From NCBI GenBank assembly GCA_016926135.1, contig JAFGPH010000425.1, positions 1-7,558 on the forward strand: DNA of 7,558 nt, in the 5' to 3' direction. The notes below the pieces were generated by a model. It ran no database searches. It was not told where the DNA came from and saw only the letters and a program-made list of their open reading frames with translations. Source of the stretch: Deltaproteobacteria bacterium (lineage in GTDB: Bacteria > Desulfobacterota > DSM-4660 > Desulfatiglandales > HGW-15). Positions 1-7,134 of the stretch are shown here, piece after piece; positions within the stretch are counted from its first letter, which is position 1; every line of letters starts with the position of its first letter. The translations under genes were made by a program, and so were the position numbers.

Positions 1-1
1 C

Positions 2-499
2 GGGGTGGTGGACGGGATTCACATGACGGGATTGGACAGGAGGCTGCCCGGCATTCCCGGGCCGGCCGGCCTTGAAGAGGAAACCTTGCTTGCCGGGTAT
101 CTTTCTTCCCTGAGTCACTGGCTCTTCCGGAAACCCCTCGACGTGGAAATCGGATGGGGGCTCCTGCACGGTCCCGGAGACCCGGAGAGCGCGCAGGAGA
201 ACCTGGCGCGACTCGCAACAGAGGAGATCGCCGGGGTTCACTGGGTGAATCTCGCGGACCCCCAACCCGGAATCCGGAAAGACCCGCCCTGGGGTCTCCG
301 CCAGGGTCTCGATCAGGCAGGACTCCTTGATTCGCGACTGGATCCCAAGGAGCATTTCGAGGCATGGATCGGGACACTGAGGACGGCCGAAGCGCGAAAA
401 ACCGATCTGGACTTCATCGATATCGACGAAGACGAATACCTCTCCGACCCCCGGATGCACCTTCCGCGCCTGTGGCGGCACTACCGGGACGCCGTTTGA
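2..499 (+). CDS. C-terminal part of a glycoside-hydrolase-like (beta/alpha)8 protein (5' end outside window)
   Basis: The reading frame is open to the left edge, so this is the end of a longer gene. A GTG at 5 and an ATG at 23 exist but are probably internal. The visible 165 residues end at TGA 497-499. Codon use is strongly GC-biased at third positions, as in the neighbouring minus-strand gene, which supports real coding. The stretch IGWGLLHGP, then an alanine- and leucine-rich helix, then GVHWVNLADP, then GLLDSRLDPKEHFEAW, has the layout seen at the end of clan GH-A-type barrels: a late strand with an acidic or glycine-tryptophan motif, a final aromatic strand, then 'GLL..D..PK..F.AW'. The C-terminal tail is acidic (DIDEDEY). 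This points to a carbohydrate-active or barrel-fold protein, but the catalytic region is mostly outside the window, so function is not established. It converges on the next gene and overlaps it by 19 bases. Confidence 0.6.
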   Translation, partial: GVVDGIHMTGLDRRLPGIPGPAGLEEETLLAGYLSSLSHWLFRKPLDVEIGWGLLHGPGDPESAQENLARLATEEIAGVHWVNLADPQPGIRKDPPWGLRQGLDQAGLLDSRLDPKEHFEAWIGTLRTAEARKTDLDFIDIDEDEYLSDPRMHLPRLWRHYRDAV

Positions 500-2850
500 C
501 GAGCCTCCAATTCCAGGATCCTCCGCACGATGAGCCCCGCGCTGTATGCGGCAAAACGCTTCTGCAACGGGGTTGCGTTCCGGTAAGAGACAACCGGATA
601 GGTCCATTCGAGCAGGGCGAGGAGATAGGGCAGGATGTTCTCCTCAAAGAGGGTCACCCGGTCCGCGTAGCCTCTCAGGAGGGAGATGACCCTGTAGGCC
701 TTTTCCACCATGGGATCATCCCCGCTGTAGTGAATCGGCGCGGCTTCTCCCAGCCCGGATGGAGAAACCAGACCGGCCTCGAATTCCAGGAGGGCCTTCA
801 GGTCCGACTCCCCCTCCAGGCGGGCCATCTCGATCTTCACAATGGCCTCCAGCCGGGCGAAATCCGAGACCGCATTGCGCACACGGGTCTCCGAGAAGTC
901 GATGATGTAGAGGTTCTCCCTCTCGTCCACCAGGACGTTCTGCAGGTTCAGGTCCCCATGGGTGATGCATCGATACCACAGAGTCCTCGTGTCTTTTCGG
1001 GCAGGGTAGCCGTGTTTCAGGAAGCGGAAAGGGTTGGGGAGATCCAGGTTGAGTTCCGGGCAGGGAAGGACCTCCGCCTCCGCCGAGACGCCGGTTACCG
1101 TCTCGCCGTCCTCCAGGATCCGCGGGAACAGGATGAGGGGATTGTGCTCCTCGTAGGGGCGGATCTCTTCCCACCGGGGCTGGCCGTACCAGGGCTTCAG
1201 GATCTGGGTGAACAGGCGTTCGAGAAGGGCAAGCAGATCCTCTGTGGCCCTGCTCCGGTAGTGTTCCGCAAGCCACGTGAGCCTGCTCTCCGGACCGCTG
1301 ATACCCACAAAGGTGTACCGGATGCCTCCCCACTCCCCGGAGGAGGCGCGGCCCATGATGGAGGTGGAGTTGTTCAGGATGTACTTCTCCACGGATTCGT
1401 GAAAGGCCCGCACCTCCCGGTCGATTACCGTCTCAGGTCCCAGCTTTAAGACCGAGGGGAGCATTCTCCGCCCGTCCGGCGCATAGGGAATGGCCCGGAA
1501 GGTCTTACCCATGTACCCGCCCGTGAGGGGGTCCATTACCACCCTCGCGGCATCGGGGAAAAGCATTCTCGTGATCTCATCCCATGGCTCAAGAAAAGCC
1601 TCCCCCACCTCCACCTTCAGAAGTTTCTCGGACCCGGGCCTTGCCTCCGAGAATCGGTAGAGCCATGCCCTGGGTCTCAGAATCTCTGTCTCCGGTTCCA
1701 GGTGGGCCGTGCCCGAGAGAAGATCCAGATTTTTCATACCCAGGAGATTGTCTTCCAAGCTGGGGGTCATGCTGTTCTCTTCAAGCCTGTTGAGGAGAAA
1801 TGCATGGCCGTGAAAGAAGTTCCCCCTCCCGGTGCGGAAACAGCCCCTGTTCAAAAACCAGGGCAGGAGGACCCCGTCCGGAGACCGCTCCAGATCCCGG
1901 CCCCCGACAATCCCGATGAGCAGGAGACCCCGCGCTGCGGTGTTGTGCTCCTTTGTCGGGTGCGCAGCAGGGACGTCCTCCGGCCGCGCGTAACGGGAGG
2001 TCAGCACATCTCGGGTCTCGCCGAGCACTGCCATCCCGAAGAGCGCACTCCTTGCGCCCGCGGCAAGTTCCGTGGCATCGAGCACCTGGTCCACCAGTTG
2101 TTGGAGGGAAATGGGTTTGCCATCGTCACATTCCAGATAAAAGCAGGGTCTCCCGGAGAAGCCCGCTGCGGAGGCGATGAAGATCTCAGCACCGGAGAGC
2201 TCTTCAGCAAGAAGATAATCAGCAACCCCGTGCCGGTCCGCAGGCAGCACACCCGCCAGCCCACCCGCAGCGACGAATTCACCCAGGGCCTGGGAAGCCC
2301 CCTCCCGATCCGCACCGAACCCTCCGATGCCGAAACCCATCCCCAGATCCGGAAGGCTCACCGGGACCAGATCCTCTGTGCCTATCCCGTCCCCCGCATC
2401 CAGGGCAGGATTCCCCCACATGTCTAGCGTGGCATCACCCTTCCCAAGGTTCCAGATCCGGTATCTCCTTTCTTCAATGATTACCTCCTCCGGGACCGTA
2501 TCCGGAGGACCTGTCCGTTTGGCCTGTCCAAGGGCCTCCTCCAGGGTGGAAGCCGATGCGAAGTGGCCGAGGACCCCGGAGAGCTCCAGCACCTTTTTCA
2601 GGAATGGAGCGGCGCCCAGGAGGACGACGATACCCCCCTTGCCCTTCAATGCCTTGTCCAGTTTCAGGAGCGACCTCACACCCATGCTCGAAAGGTAGCC
2701 GACCTGGGAGACATCCAGCACAAGAGATACGGTTTCCGGACCCGGGAACGCCACCTGCTGCTCAAAGACCGTGGCACCATAGCTGTCGAACCTGCCTTTC
2801 AGGGTCAATAACGGCACCTTGCCGATCACCCTCTTCTCGATTTCGAGCAT
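481..2850 (-). CDS. STAS domain / kinase-like (phosphotransferase) fusion protein
   Basis: This is a 789-residue protein. Residues 1-110 form a STAS domain, the fold of anti-sigma-factor antagonists. It has a core DVSQVGYLSSMGVRSL at 46-61, and Ser54/Ser55 sit where SpoIIAA-type proteins carry the phosphorylated serine. Residues 118-400 are unassigned and include a glycine-rich GMGFGIGGFG at 170-179. Residues about 430-789 look like a protein-kinase/aminoglycoside-phosphotransferase fold. They have a glycine-rich loop LTGGYMGKTF (442-451), a candidate ATP-binding lysine SVLKL (K469), a helix-C glutamate (E479), a catalytic loop HGDLNLQN (631-638, D633, N638) and a metal-binding DFSET (D651). 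Pfam's TCAD9 (ternary complex associated domain 9) is a family I would test first; that name is from memory. No signal peptide or membrane segment is seen, so it is probably cytoplasmic. The frame could be extended upstream to 2928, but ATG 2848-2850 starts exactly at the STAS domain and has a strong ribosome binding site. Likely role: signalling by phosphorylation or partner switching; target unknown. Confidence 0.88.
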   Translation of the reverse strand: MLEIEKRVIGKVPLLTLKGRFDSYGATVFEQQVAFPGPETVSLVLDVSQVGYLSSMGVRSLLKLDKALKGKGGIVVLLGAAPFLKKVLELSGVLGHFASASTLEEALGQAKRTGPPDTVPEEVIIEERRYRIWNLGKGDATLDMWGNPALDAGDGIGTEDLVPVSLPDLGMGFGIGGFGADREGASQALGEFVAAGGLAGVLPADRHGVADYLLAEELSGAEIFIASAAGFSGRPCFYLECDDGKPISLQQLVDQVLDATELAAGARSALFGMAVLGETRDVLTSRYARPEDVPAAHPTKEHNTAARGLLLIGIVGGRDLERSPDGVLLPWFLNRGCFRTGRGNFFHGHAFLLNRLEENSMTPSLEDNLLGMKNLDLLSGTAHLEPETEILRPRAWLYRFSEARPGSEKLLKVEVGEAFLEPWDEITRMLFPDAARVVMDPLTGGYMGKTFRAIPYAPDGRRMLPSVLKLGPETVIDREVRAFHESVEKYILNNSTSIMGRASSGEWGGIRYTFVGISGPESRLTWLAEHYRSRATEDLLALLERLFTQILKPWYGQPRWEEIRPYEEHNPLILFPRILEDGETVTGVSAEAEVLPCPELNLDLPNPFRFLKHGYPARKDTRTLWYRCITHGDLNLQNVLVDERENLYIIDFSETRVRNAVSDFARLEAIVKIEMARLEGESDLKALLEFEAGLVSPSGLGEAAPIHYSGDDPMVEKAYRVISLLRGYADRVTLFEENILPYLLALLEWTYPVVSYRNATPLQKRFAAYSAGLIVRRILELEARQTASR

Positions 2851-2860
2851 TTTCCCCGCG

Positions 2861-2870
2861 CCCCTCCTTT
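2861..2870 (-). promoter_or_regulatory. Ribosome binding site of the STAS/kinase gene
   Basis: Read on the minus strand this is AAAGGAGGGG, nearly ideal for the 16S anti-Shine-Dalgarno sequence, with 10 bases before the ATG at 2850. It decides the start: the longer version beginning at 2928 would start inside the promoter's -35 element. Confidence 0.8.
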
Positions 2871-2899
2871 GCCTATTGTTCCAAAGCGCCGATGCCCGC

Positions 2900-2928
2900 A
2901 TTATAGGATAGCCGAGCATCCCGGGCAA
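2900..2928 (-). promoter_or_regulatory. Sigma70-type promoter for the STAS/kinase gene
   Basis: On the minus strand there is TTGCCC (2928-2923), a 17-base spacer and a perfect TATAAT (2905-2900). Transcription would begin near 2893, leaving a leader of about 40 bases that contains the ribosome binding site. The -35 matches consensus at 4 of 6 positions and the -10 at 6 of 6. The consensus comes from established knowledge; use of the site is inferred. Confidence 0.7.
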
Positions 2929-2984
2929 CGCATCATCTCTTATCTCATGCCTTTATGCGAGTGTCCGATACAGGCCCGGCCGAA

Positions 2985-3013
2985 TTGACCTGCTCGCTTC
3001 TTGAAGGTATAGT
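2985..3013 (+). promoter_or_regulatory. Sigma70-type promoter for the restriction-modification operon
   Basis: TTGACC (2985-2990), a 17-base spacer and TATAGT (3008-3013) match the consensus at 5 of 6 positions in both boxes. Transcription would start near 3020, about 48 bases before the methylase ATG. It faces away from the STAS/kinase promoter, with 56 bases between the two -35 boxes. No controller-protein gene and no obvious operator repeat is seen nearby. Confidence 0.75.
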
Positions 3014-3067
3014 GCATTCTGTGCTCTCTGTTCCTCAACAAGATTCACTGGCTTGAGCAGGTTTCAG

Positions 3068-5278
3068 ATGATTGAAAAAGACTTCGACATACCCTTCATT
3101 GCTGACCTTGCCCTTCGAGAAAAGCAGATACAGCAGAACTATCGCCCGATCATAGCCGTGCACAAGTGGTTTGCCAGGAGGCCCGGTACCCTCTTTCGCG
3201 GGCTGATACTTTCGGAATTTTCGCGAAATCCCTTGGTCGAGGCATTCTATCGAGGCAATCATTTCCCCGGTATTCGGGTGGCCGACCCGTTTATGGGGGG
3301 TGGGACACCGTTGCTTGAAGCCAACCGACTGGGCTGCGACATCTTTGGGTTTGATATCAATCCCATGTCCTATTGGATTGTGAAGCAGGAGCTTGAGCGC
3401 CTGGACCTTGCTTCGTACACCGAGTCGGCGAATGCTGTCAGGAATGCCCTGGGGAACGAAATCGGGCATCTTTATAGAACGAAATGCCGTTTCTGTGGTG
3501 CGGCAGATGCGTCGGTCAAGTACTTCTTGTGGGTCAAGATTGCCAGGTGCCATCACTGCCAGGAGGATATCGATCTTTTTCCAGGTTATCTGATCGCCGG
3601 AGACTCCCGCCATCCGAAGAATGTCTTTATCTGTCCGGCCTGCGGTCAACTGACGGAAACGGAAGACCGAAAGGCTCCAGGCCCATGTCTCCATTGCCAC
3701 ACGAAACTCTCCGGGGACGGGCCCGCTCGTCGGAATCGGGTTGTATGCATAAAGTGTGGGTCCACGAATACCTACCCTGACCCCACGCTCGGCCCACCCC
3801 GCCATCGTCTGATTGCGCTGGAGTACCACTGTCCTTCATGCAAGCGAACCCACAACGGCCGATATTTCAAAGCGCCTGATTCCGGCGATCTTTCGCGGGT
3901 CCATGATTCCGAAGAGAAATGGCGGAAAATGCGGCCCCGATTTGTACCGGACGATGTGATCCCATCCGGGGATGAGACAAACCGCCTCCATCGTTGGGGG
4001 TACAGGCATTATCGGGAAATGTTCAATCCGCGACAGCTTCTCGGCCTAGAGCTATTGGCCCGTTTGATAGGCCACATACCGAATGAGACTGTGCGAAACG
4101 CCCTTGCAACCAACCTCTCCGATCTCTTGCGCTACCAGAACATGCTGTGCCGCTACGACACCATGGCTTTGAAGTCACTGGATATTTTTTCTGTCCACGG
4201 CTTTCCCGTGGGACTTATCCAATGCGAATCGAACCTGTTGGGGATCATGGAGCCAGACAGGAATGCCTGCATCGGAAGCGGCGGATGGGCAAACATCATA
4301 GAGAAGTACCAAAAGGCAAAGTCTTATTGCGAGCAGCCCTATGAGGTGAGACACCACGGGCGCAGGAAGGAAATCGTCCCGATAAACGGGGAGTGGATAG
4401 GGGACCGGAATGACCGTGGAAGTGCCGAAAGAAAGAGGATTGTCGATATTCGGTGTGAAGATGCCGCACGGGTGAAGATTCCGAAGGGTTCCTTAGATGC
4501 AGTGTTTACCGATCCGCCCTACTTCGGTAACGTGCAGTACGCGGAACTCATGGATTTCTGTTATGTGTGGCTCCGTCGCCTGGTCGGACACTCAACCCCT
4601 GCATTCGAAAAACCATCGACTCGTGATCCTGAGGAATTGACCGGCAACGAAGACATGCGGAGAGGATTGGACCATTTCGCGGATGGCCTCTCCTCCGTAT
4701 TCCAGCGAATGTCAAACGCCCTCAAACCCGGATCTCCTCTGGCCTTCACTTATCACCACAACGACCTTGCCTCTTATTATCCGGTGGCTGTCGCCATCCT
4801 TGATGCCGGCCTGACATGCTCTGCTTCGCTCCCCTGCCCCGCTGAAATGGGCGCATCAATTCATATCAATGGAACAGGGTCATCCATCATAGACACTGTA
4901 TTTGTGTGCAGGTCAACAGGCAGTGTGCCTCGCAAATGGATTGCAGATTCACCCCAAGAGGTGGCCGGGCTTGTCATGGAAGATCTGCGCAGCCTTCGGA
5001 CAGGGAATGTCCACCCCACATTGGGAGACACCAGGTGTATTGCTTACGGACACCTGATTCGCTTGGCAGTCTGGGCGTTACGTAAGAAATGGGAAAGGGA
5101 CCAACCAATCTCTGGACGGATGGCGAGGGTCGCCCAGTGGCTTCAGGCCTTCGGCGGGTGGCATCAAGTGGAGAAATATCTCGCGGATACTGACGGCACT
5201 GAGTGTGCCGGACCTCTCTTTGCCGTGCGTGAAAGCCCCAGGAAATATGGAGCCGAAGATGCCGACATACCCTTTTGA
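3068..5278 (+). CDS. DUF1156/COG1743-like DNA methyltransferase with zinc ribbons (modification enzyme)
   Basis: This is a 736-residue S-adenosylmethionine-dependent DNA amino-methyltransferase, predicted to methylate adenine N6 (cytosine N4 is possible). HKWFARRP at 32-39 matches the N-terminal signature of DUF1156 proteins (usually HxWWARRP). VADPFMGGGT (71-80) is motif I, which binds S-adenosylmethionine. TDPPYFGNVQYAELMDF (481-497) is motif IV with catalytic DPPY at 482-485. Between them are six CxxC knuckles: C140/C143 with C161/C164, C189/C192 with C207/C210, and C227/C230 with C255/C258. These suggest three zinc ribbons, perhaps used for DNA recognition. FTYHHND near 560 and the GTGSSIIDTVFVCR segment near 602-615 fit the rest of the catalytic domain. 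I chose ATG 3068 because CAGG lies 6 bases upstream and family members start close to this point. A TTG at 3053 would add five residues but has a poor ribosome binding site. It overlaps the nuclease gene by 20 bases and is probably the protecting half of a restriction-modification pair. Confidence 0.9.
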   Translation: MIEKDFDIPFIADLALREKQIQQNYRPIIAVHKWFARRPGTLFRGLILSEFSRNPLVEAFYRGNHFPGIRVADPFMGGGTPLLEANRLGCDIFGFDINPMSYWIVKQELERLDLASYTESANAVRNALGNEIGHLYRTKCRFCGAADASVKYFLWVKIARCHHCQEDIDLFPGYLIAGDSRHPKNVFICPACGQLTETEDRKAPGPCLHCHTKLSGDGPARRNRVVCIKCGSTNTYPDPTLGPPRHRLIALEYHCPSCKRTHNGRYFKAPDSGDLSRVHDSEEKWRKMRPRFVPDDVIPSGDETNRLHRWGYRHYREMFNPRQLLGLELLARLIGHIPNETVRNALATNLSDLLRYQNMLCRYDTMALKSLDIFSVHGFPVGLIQCESNLLGIMEPDRNACIGSGGWANIIEKYQKAKSYCEQPYEVRHHGRRKEIVPINGEWIGDRNDRGSAERKRIVDIRCEDAARVKIPKGSLDAVFTDPPYFGNVQYAELMDFCYVWLRRLVGHSTPAFEKPSTRDPEELTGNEDMRRGLDHFADGLSSVFQRMSNALKPGSPLAFTYHHNDLASYYPVAVAILDAGLTCSASLPCPAEMGASIHINGTGSSIIDTVFVCRSTGSVPRKWIADSPQEVAGLVMEDLRSLRTGNVHPTLGDTRCIAYGHLIRLAVWALRKKWERDQPISGRMARVAQWLQAFGGWHQVEKYLADTDGTECAGPLFAVRESPRKYGAEDADIPF
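5249..5252 (+). promoter_or_regulatory. Ribosome binding site deciding the nuclease start
   Basis: GGAG lies 6 bases before ATG 5259, inside the end of the methylase gene. The alternative ATG at 5247 has AGGA only 3 bases away, and the GTG at 5205 has no convincing site. This favours 5259 and implies translational coupling with the methylase. Confidence 0.5.
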
Positions 5279-6290
5279 AGTGGCCCTTGAAGAAATCCTA
5301 AGTAATCCGGAGCCTTATGTAGATGCCGTTTTCTCCTGTCTGGAATCGGAGTTCATGGTTATGCCGAGAGGCGCAGGGTTCATTCAGTATCCGGTCTTCG
5401 AACATGGCTACGAGGCCCTGAAGGCTGCCACGAAAGGCTTCTCTGAACTGACACCGGAAAGCATCTTGCCCGTGGCCGTAGCTGAGCCGATCTCAATCGT
5501 GGTCATTCGCACAATGCTTGGATTCACCCCCTCCGAATGGGCTTATGTGACAACCCAGCGCACGGGAATCAGCGTGACTCAGGGGTACGCCCGGTCCCTT
5601 GATCGGAAGATCAGAATGGCTCCCGACAAACAACTGAAGGCTGGAGGAAAGGGTCAAGAGCCCCTGACAGCATTGCTTCAGACTGCGTGCCACCTTCTTT
5701 CACAGGGCGCACCCGATGTAAGTGAAGATGAGTTACATCGCATGGATAAGGCTGATACCAAGCGAGGTGTGGAAAGCCTCCGAAATCTGGCGGGAATGGG
5801 GGTTCCTTATGCGATGCTTCTCTATGAGCGGTTTCTGGGGAGACCCTTTGCAGGCCACCGAGACTCTGTAAGCGAGTTGGTCGGTGACAGTCTGGAGTCC
5901 GCTATCGAAGATGTGCTTACCACGGCCGGTGTCAGCTATCGAAAAACAAAACGAGCAGAACGAATCGAAGGTTTCGACCAGGCGCCAGACTTCATCATCC
6001 CGAGCGAATTCAACCCACAGGTGATTATCGAGGCCAAGATTACAGAAGATGACGGCACCGCCAGGGACAAGGTGACCCGAATTCAGCATCTTGGGGAGTT
6101 GAGCATGGCAGGAGGCTCTGACGATGCCCCGAAGTTTGAAGTGATTGCCTGCATCGGAGGTCGTGGGTTTTCAGTGCGGAGAGAAGACATGAAGAAGATG
6201 ATCATTGCCACCAAGGGCAAGGTTTTCACTGTGAAAACCCTCGATCGCCTCATCGAGCATACTCGACTGAAGGAATTTTGGACAAGATGA
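5259..6290 (+). CDS. PD-(D/E)XK nuclease, probable restriction endonuclease
   Basis: This is a 343-residue protein. The C-terminal half carries a PD-(D/E)XK nuclease core: a helix GDSLESAIEDVL (209-220) with acidic residue E213 or E217, then PDF with D244 (243-245), then IEAK with E258 and K260 (257-260). The 13 residues between D244 and E258 fit the usual spacing. These residues would bind the metal ions and cut DNA. Residues 1-200 match nothing I recognise and may hold the target-recognition part. The C-terminal segment VFTVKTLDRLIEHTRL resembles the end of other restriction-nuclease domains. No membrane segment or signal peptide is seen. The start overlaps the methylase stop by 20 bases, the classic arrangement of a type II restriction-modification pair. 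In-frame starts at 5205 (GTG) and 5247 (ATG) are alternatives. Function as the cognate restriction enzyme is inferred from fold and context; the recognition site cannot be read from the sequence. Confidence 0.85.
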   Translation: MPTYPFEVALEEILSNPEPYVDAVFSCLESEFMVMPRGAGFIQYPVFEHGYEALKAATKGFSELTPESILPVAVAEPISIVVIRTMLGFTPSEWAYVTTQRTGISVTQGYARSLDRKIRMAPDKQLKAGGKGQEPLTALLQTACHLLSQGAPDVSEDELHRMDKADTKRGVESLRNLAGMGVPYAMLLYERFLGRPFAGHRDSVSELVGDSLESAIEDVLTTAGVSYRKTKRAERIEGFDQAPDFIIPSEFNPQVIIEAKITEDDGTARDKVTRIQHLGELSMAGGSDDAPKFEVIACIGGRGFSVRREDMKKMIIATKGKVFTVKTLDRLIEHTRLKEFWTR

Positions 6291-6342
6291 GGAATTGGGG
6301 GACAACACTTGGCTAAATGTCCTGTTTCTTTTGCTGGAGATG

Positions 6343-6348
6343 TATACT
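6343..6348 (+). promoter_or_regulatory. Possible -10 element just upstream of the nucleotidyltransferase gene
   Basis: TATACT lies so close to ATG 6358 that transcription from it would start at or near the start codon, giving a leaderless or nearly leaderless message. No good -35 box is seen at the right distance (6320-6325 reads TCCTGT). The call is tentative. It is listed because neither 6340 nor 6358 has a usable ribosome binding site. Confidence 0.25.
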
Positions 6349-6357
6349 ATTCTCGAC

Positions 6358-7134
6358 ATGGAAGAGAGGATAACCCGCCGGTTGGCCAGCTTGGAAGCTG
6401 ACCTGAACGTGCGCATTGTCTACGCCTGCGAGTCGGGGAGTCGTGCTTGGGGATTTCCATCCGCTGACAGCGACTATGATGTTCGGTTTCTGTATCTGAG
6501 ACCCTCAGAATCCTATCTTTCCATCCAAGTGCCGCGCGACGTCATCGAGTGTCCACCGGAAGGTGAGCTTGATATCTCTGGATGGGACCTGAAAAAGGCG
6601 CTCGGGCTTTTCGCCAAATCCAATCCCCCACTCCTTGAGTGGCTTGGCTCTCCCATCGTCTACCTTGAGAAATCCTCAGTTGCTGCCGAAATGCGCAAAT
6701 TGCTGCCAGTCTATTATTCTCCTAAAGCCTGCATGTATCACTACTTTCATATGGCACATCGCAACTACCGGGAATACCTCAAGGGAGACGAGGTGTGGAC
6801 GAAGAAATATCTCTATGTGCTGCGACCTCTCCTGGCTGTCCGGTGGATAGAACAAGGCCGCGGGGTTGTCCCAACCGAATTCCATTCCCTGCTATCCAGC
6901 CTCATTAAGGAACCCTTGCTCAAAAGGGAAATCGACCGTCTCTTGGAAGCCAAGAAATCAGGGGCGGAGCTGGACCGGGGACCTCGTATCGACGCTATCA
7001 GTGATTTTATTGAGAATGAAATAGTGCGATGGCAGACTGAAAGGGTGAAGCATAAGAAGTCGCGGGTTTCCATGGTGGCGCTGGATCATCTCTTCAGGAA
7101 GAGTCTTCGTGAGGTGTGGGAATACGCAGGGTAA
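6358..7134 (+). CDS. RlaP-family nucleotidyltransferase (DNA polymerase beta superfamily)
   Basis: This is a 258-residue protein. Residues 20-45 (ACESGSRAWGFPSADSDYD) form the nucleotidyltransferase signature, with GS at 27-28 and metal-binding aspartates D39 and D41. A third candidate aspartate is D72 in ELDISGWDL. The run GSRAWGF, SDYDVRF, SGWDLKKAL, LLEWLGSPIVY is typical of RlaP/COG3541 (PF10127), a family named for its linkage to RNA ligases in RNA repair. Many members stand alone, their substrate is mostly unknown, and no RNA ligase is in view here. The middle and C-terminus are helical and rich in Arg and Lys, as expected for a protein handling nucleic acid. The start is uncertain: ATG 6358 matches the family N-terminus (MEERITRR), ATG 6340 would add six residues, and TTG 6295, 4 bases after the nuclease stop, would add 21. 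It follows the nuclease in the same direction and may share its transcript. Confidence 0.87.
   Translation: MEERITRRLASLEADLNVRIVYACESGSRAWGFPSADSDYDVRFLYLRPSESYLSIQVPRDVIECPPEGELDISGWDLKKALGLFAKSNPPLLEWLGSPIVYLEKSSVAAEMRKLLPVYYSPKACMYHYFHMAHRNYREYLKGDEVWTKKYLYVLRPLLAVRWIEQGRGVVPTEFHSLLSSLIKEPLLKREIDRLLEAKKSGAELDRGPRIDAISDFIENEIVRWQTERVKHKKSRVSMVALDHLFRKSLREVWEYAG

Noticed and set aside
364..1449. Long plus-strand open frame of 361 codons opposite the STAS/kinase gene
   Set aside because: It lies antisense to clear kinase motifs and its translation has no recognisable domain. High GC content creates such shadow frames.
1702..2427. Plus-strand open frame of 241 codons
   Set aside because: It is antisense to the middle of the STAS/kinase gene, with low-complexity, proline- and arginine-rich translation and no supporting ribosome binding site.
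2851..2928. N-terminal extension of 26 residues on the STAS/kinase protein
   Set aside because: It would begin inside the predicted promoter, is not part of the STAS fold, and ATG 2850 has a far better ribosome binding site.
3034..3057. Inverted repeat CTCAA...TTGAG near the methylase start as an operator
   Set aside because: The arms are only five bases with a 14-base gap and do not extend; this is expected by chance.
3035..3829. Minus-strand open frame of 264 codons
   Set aside because: It is antisense to the methylase N-terminus and zinc-ribbon region, whose motifs are unambiguous.
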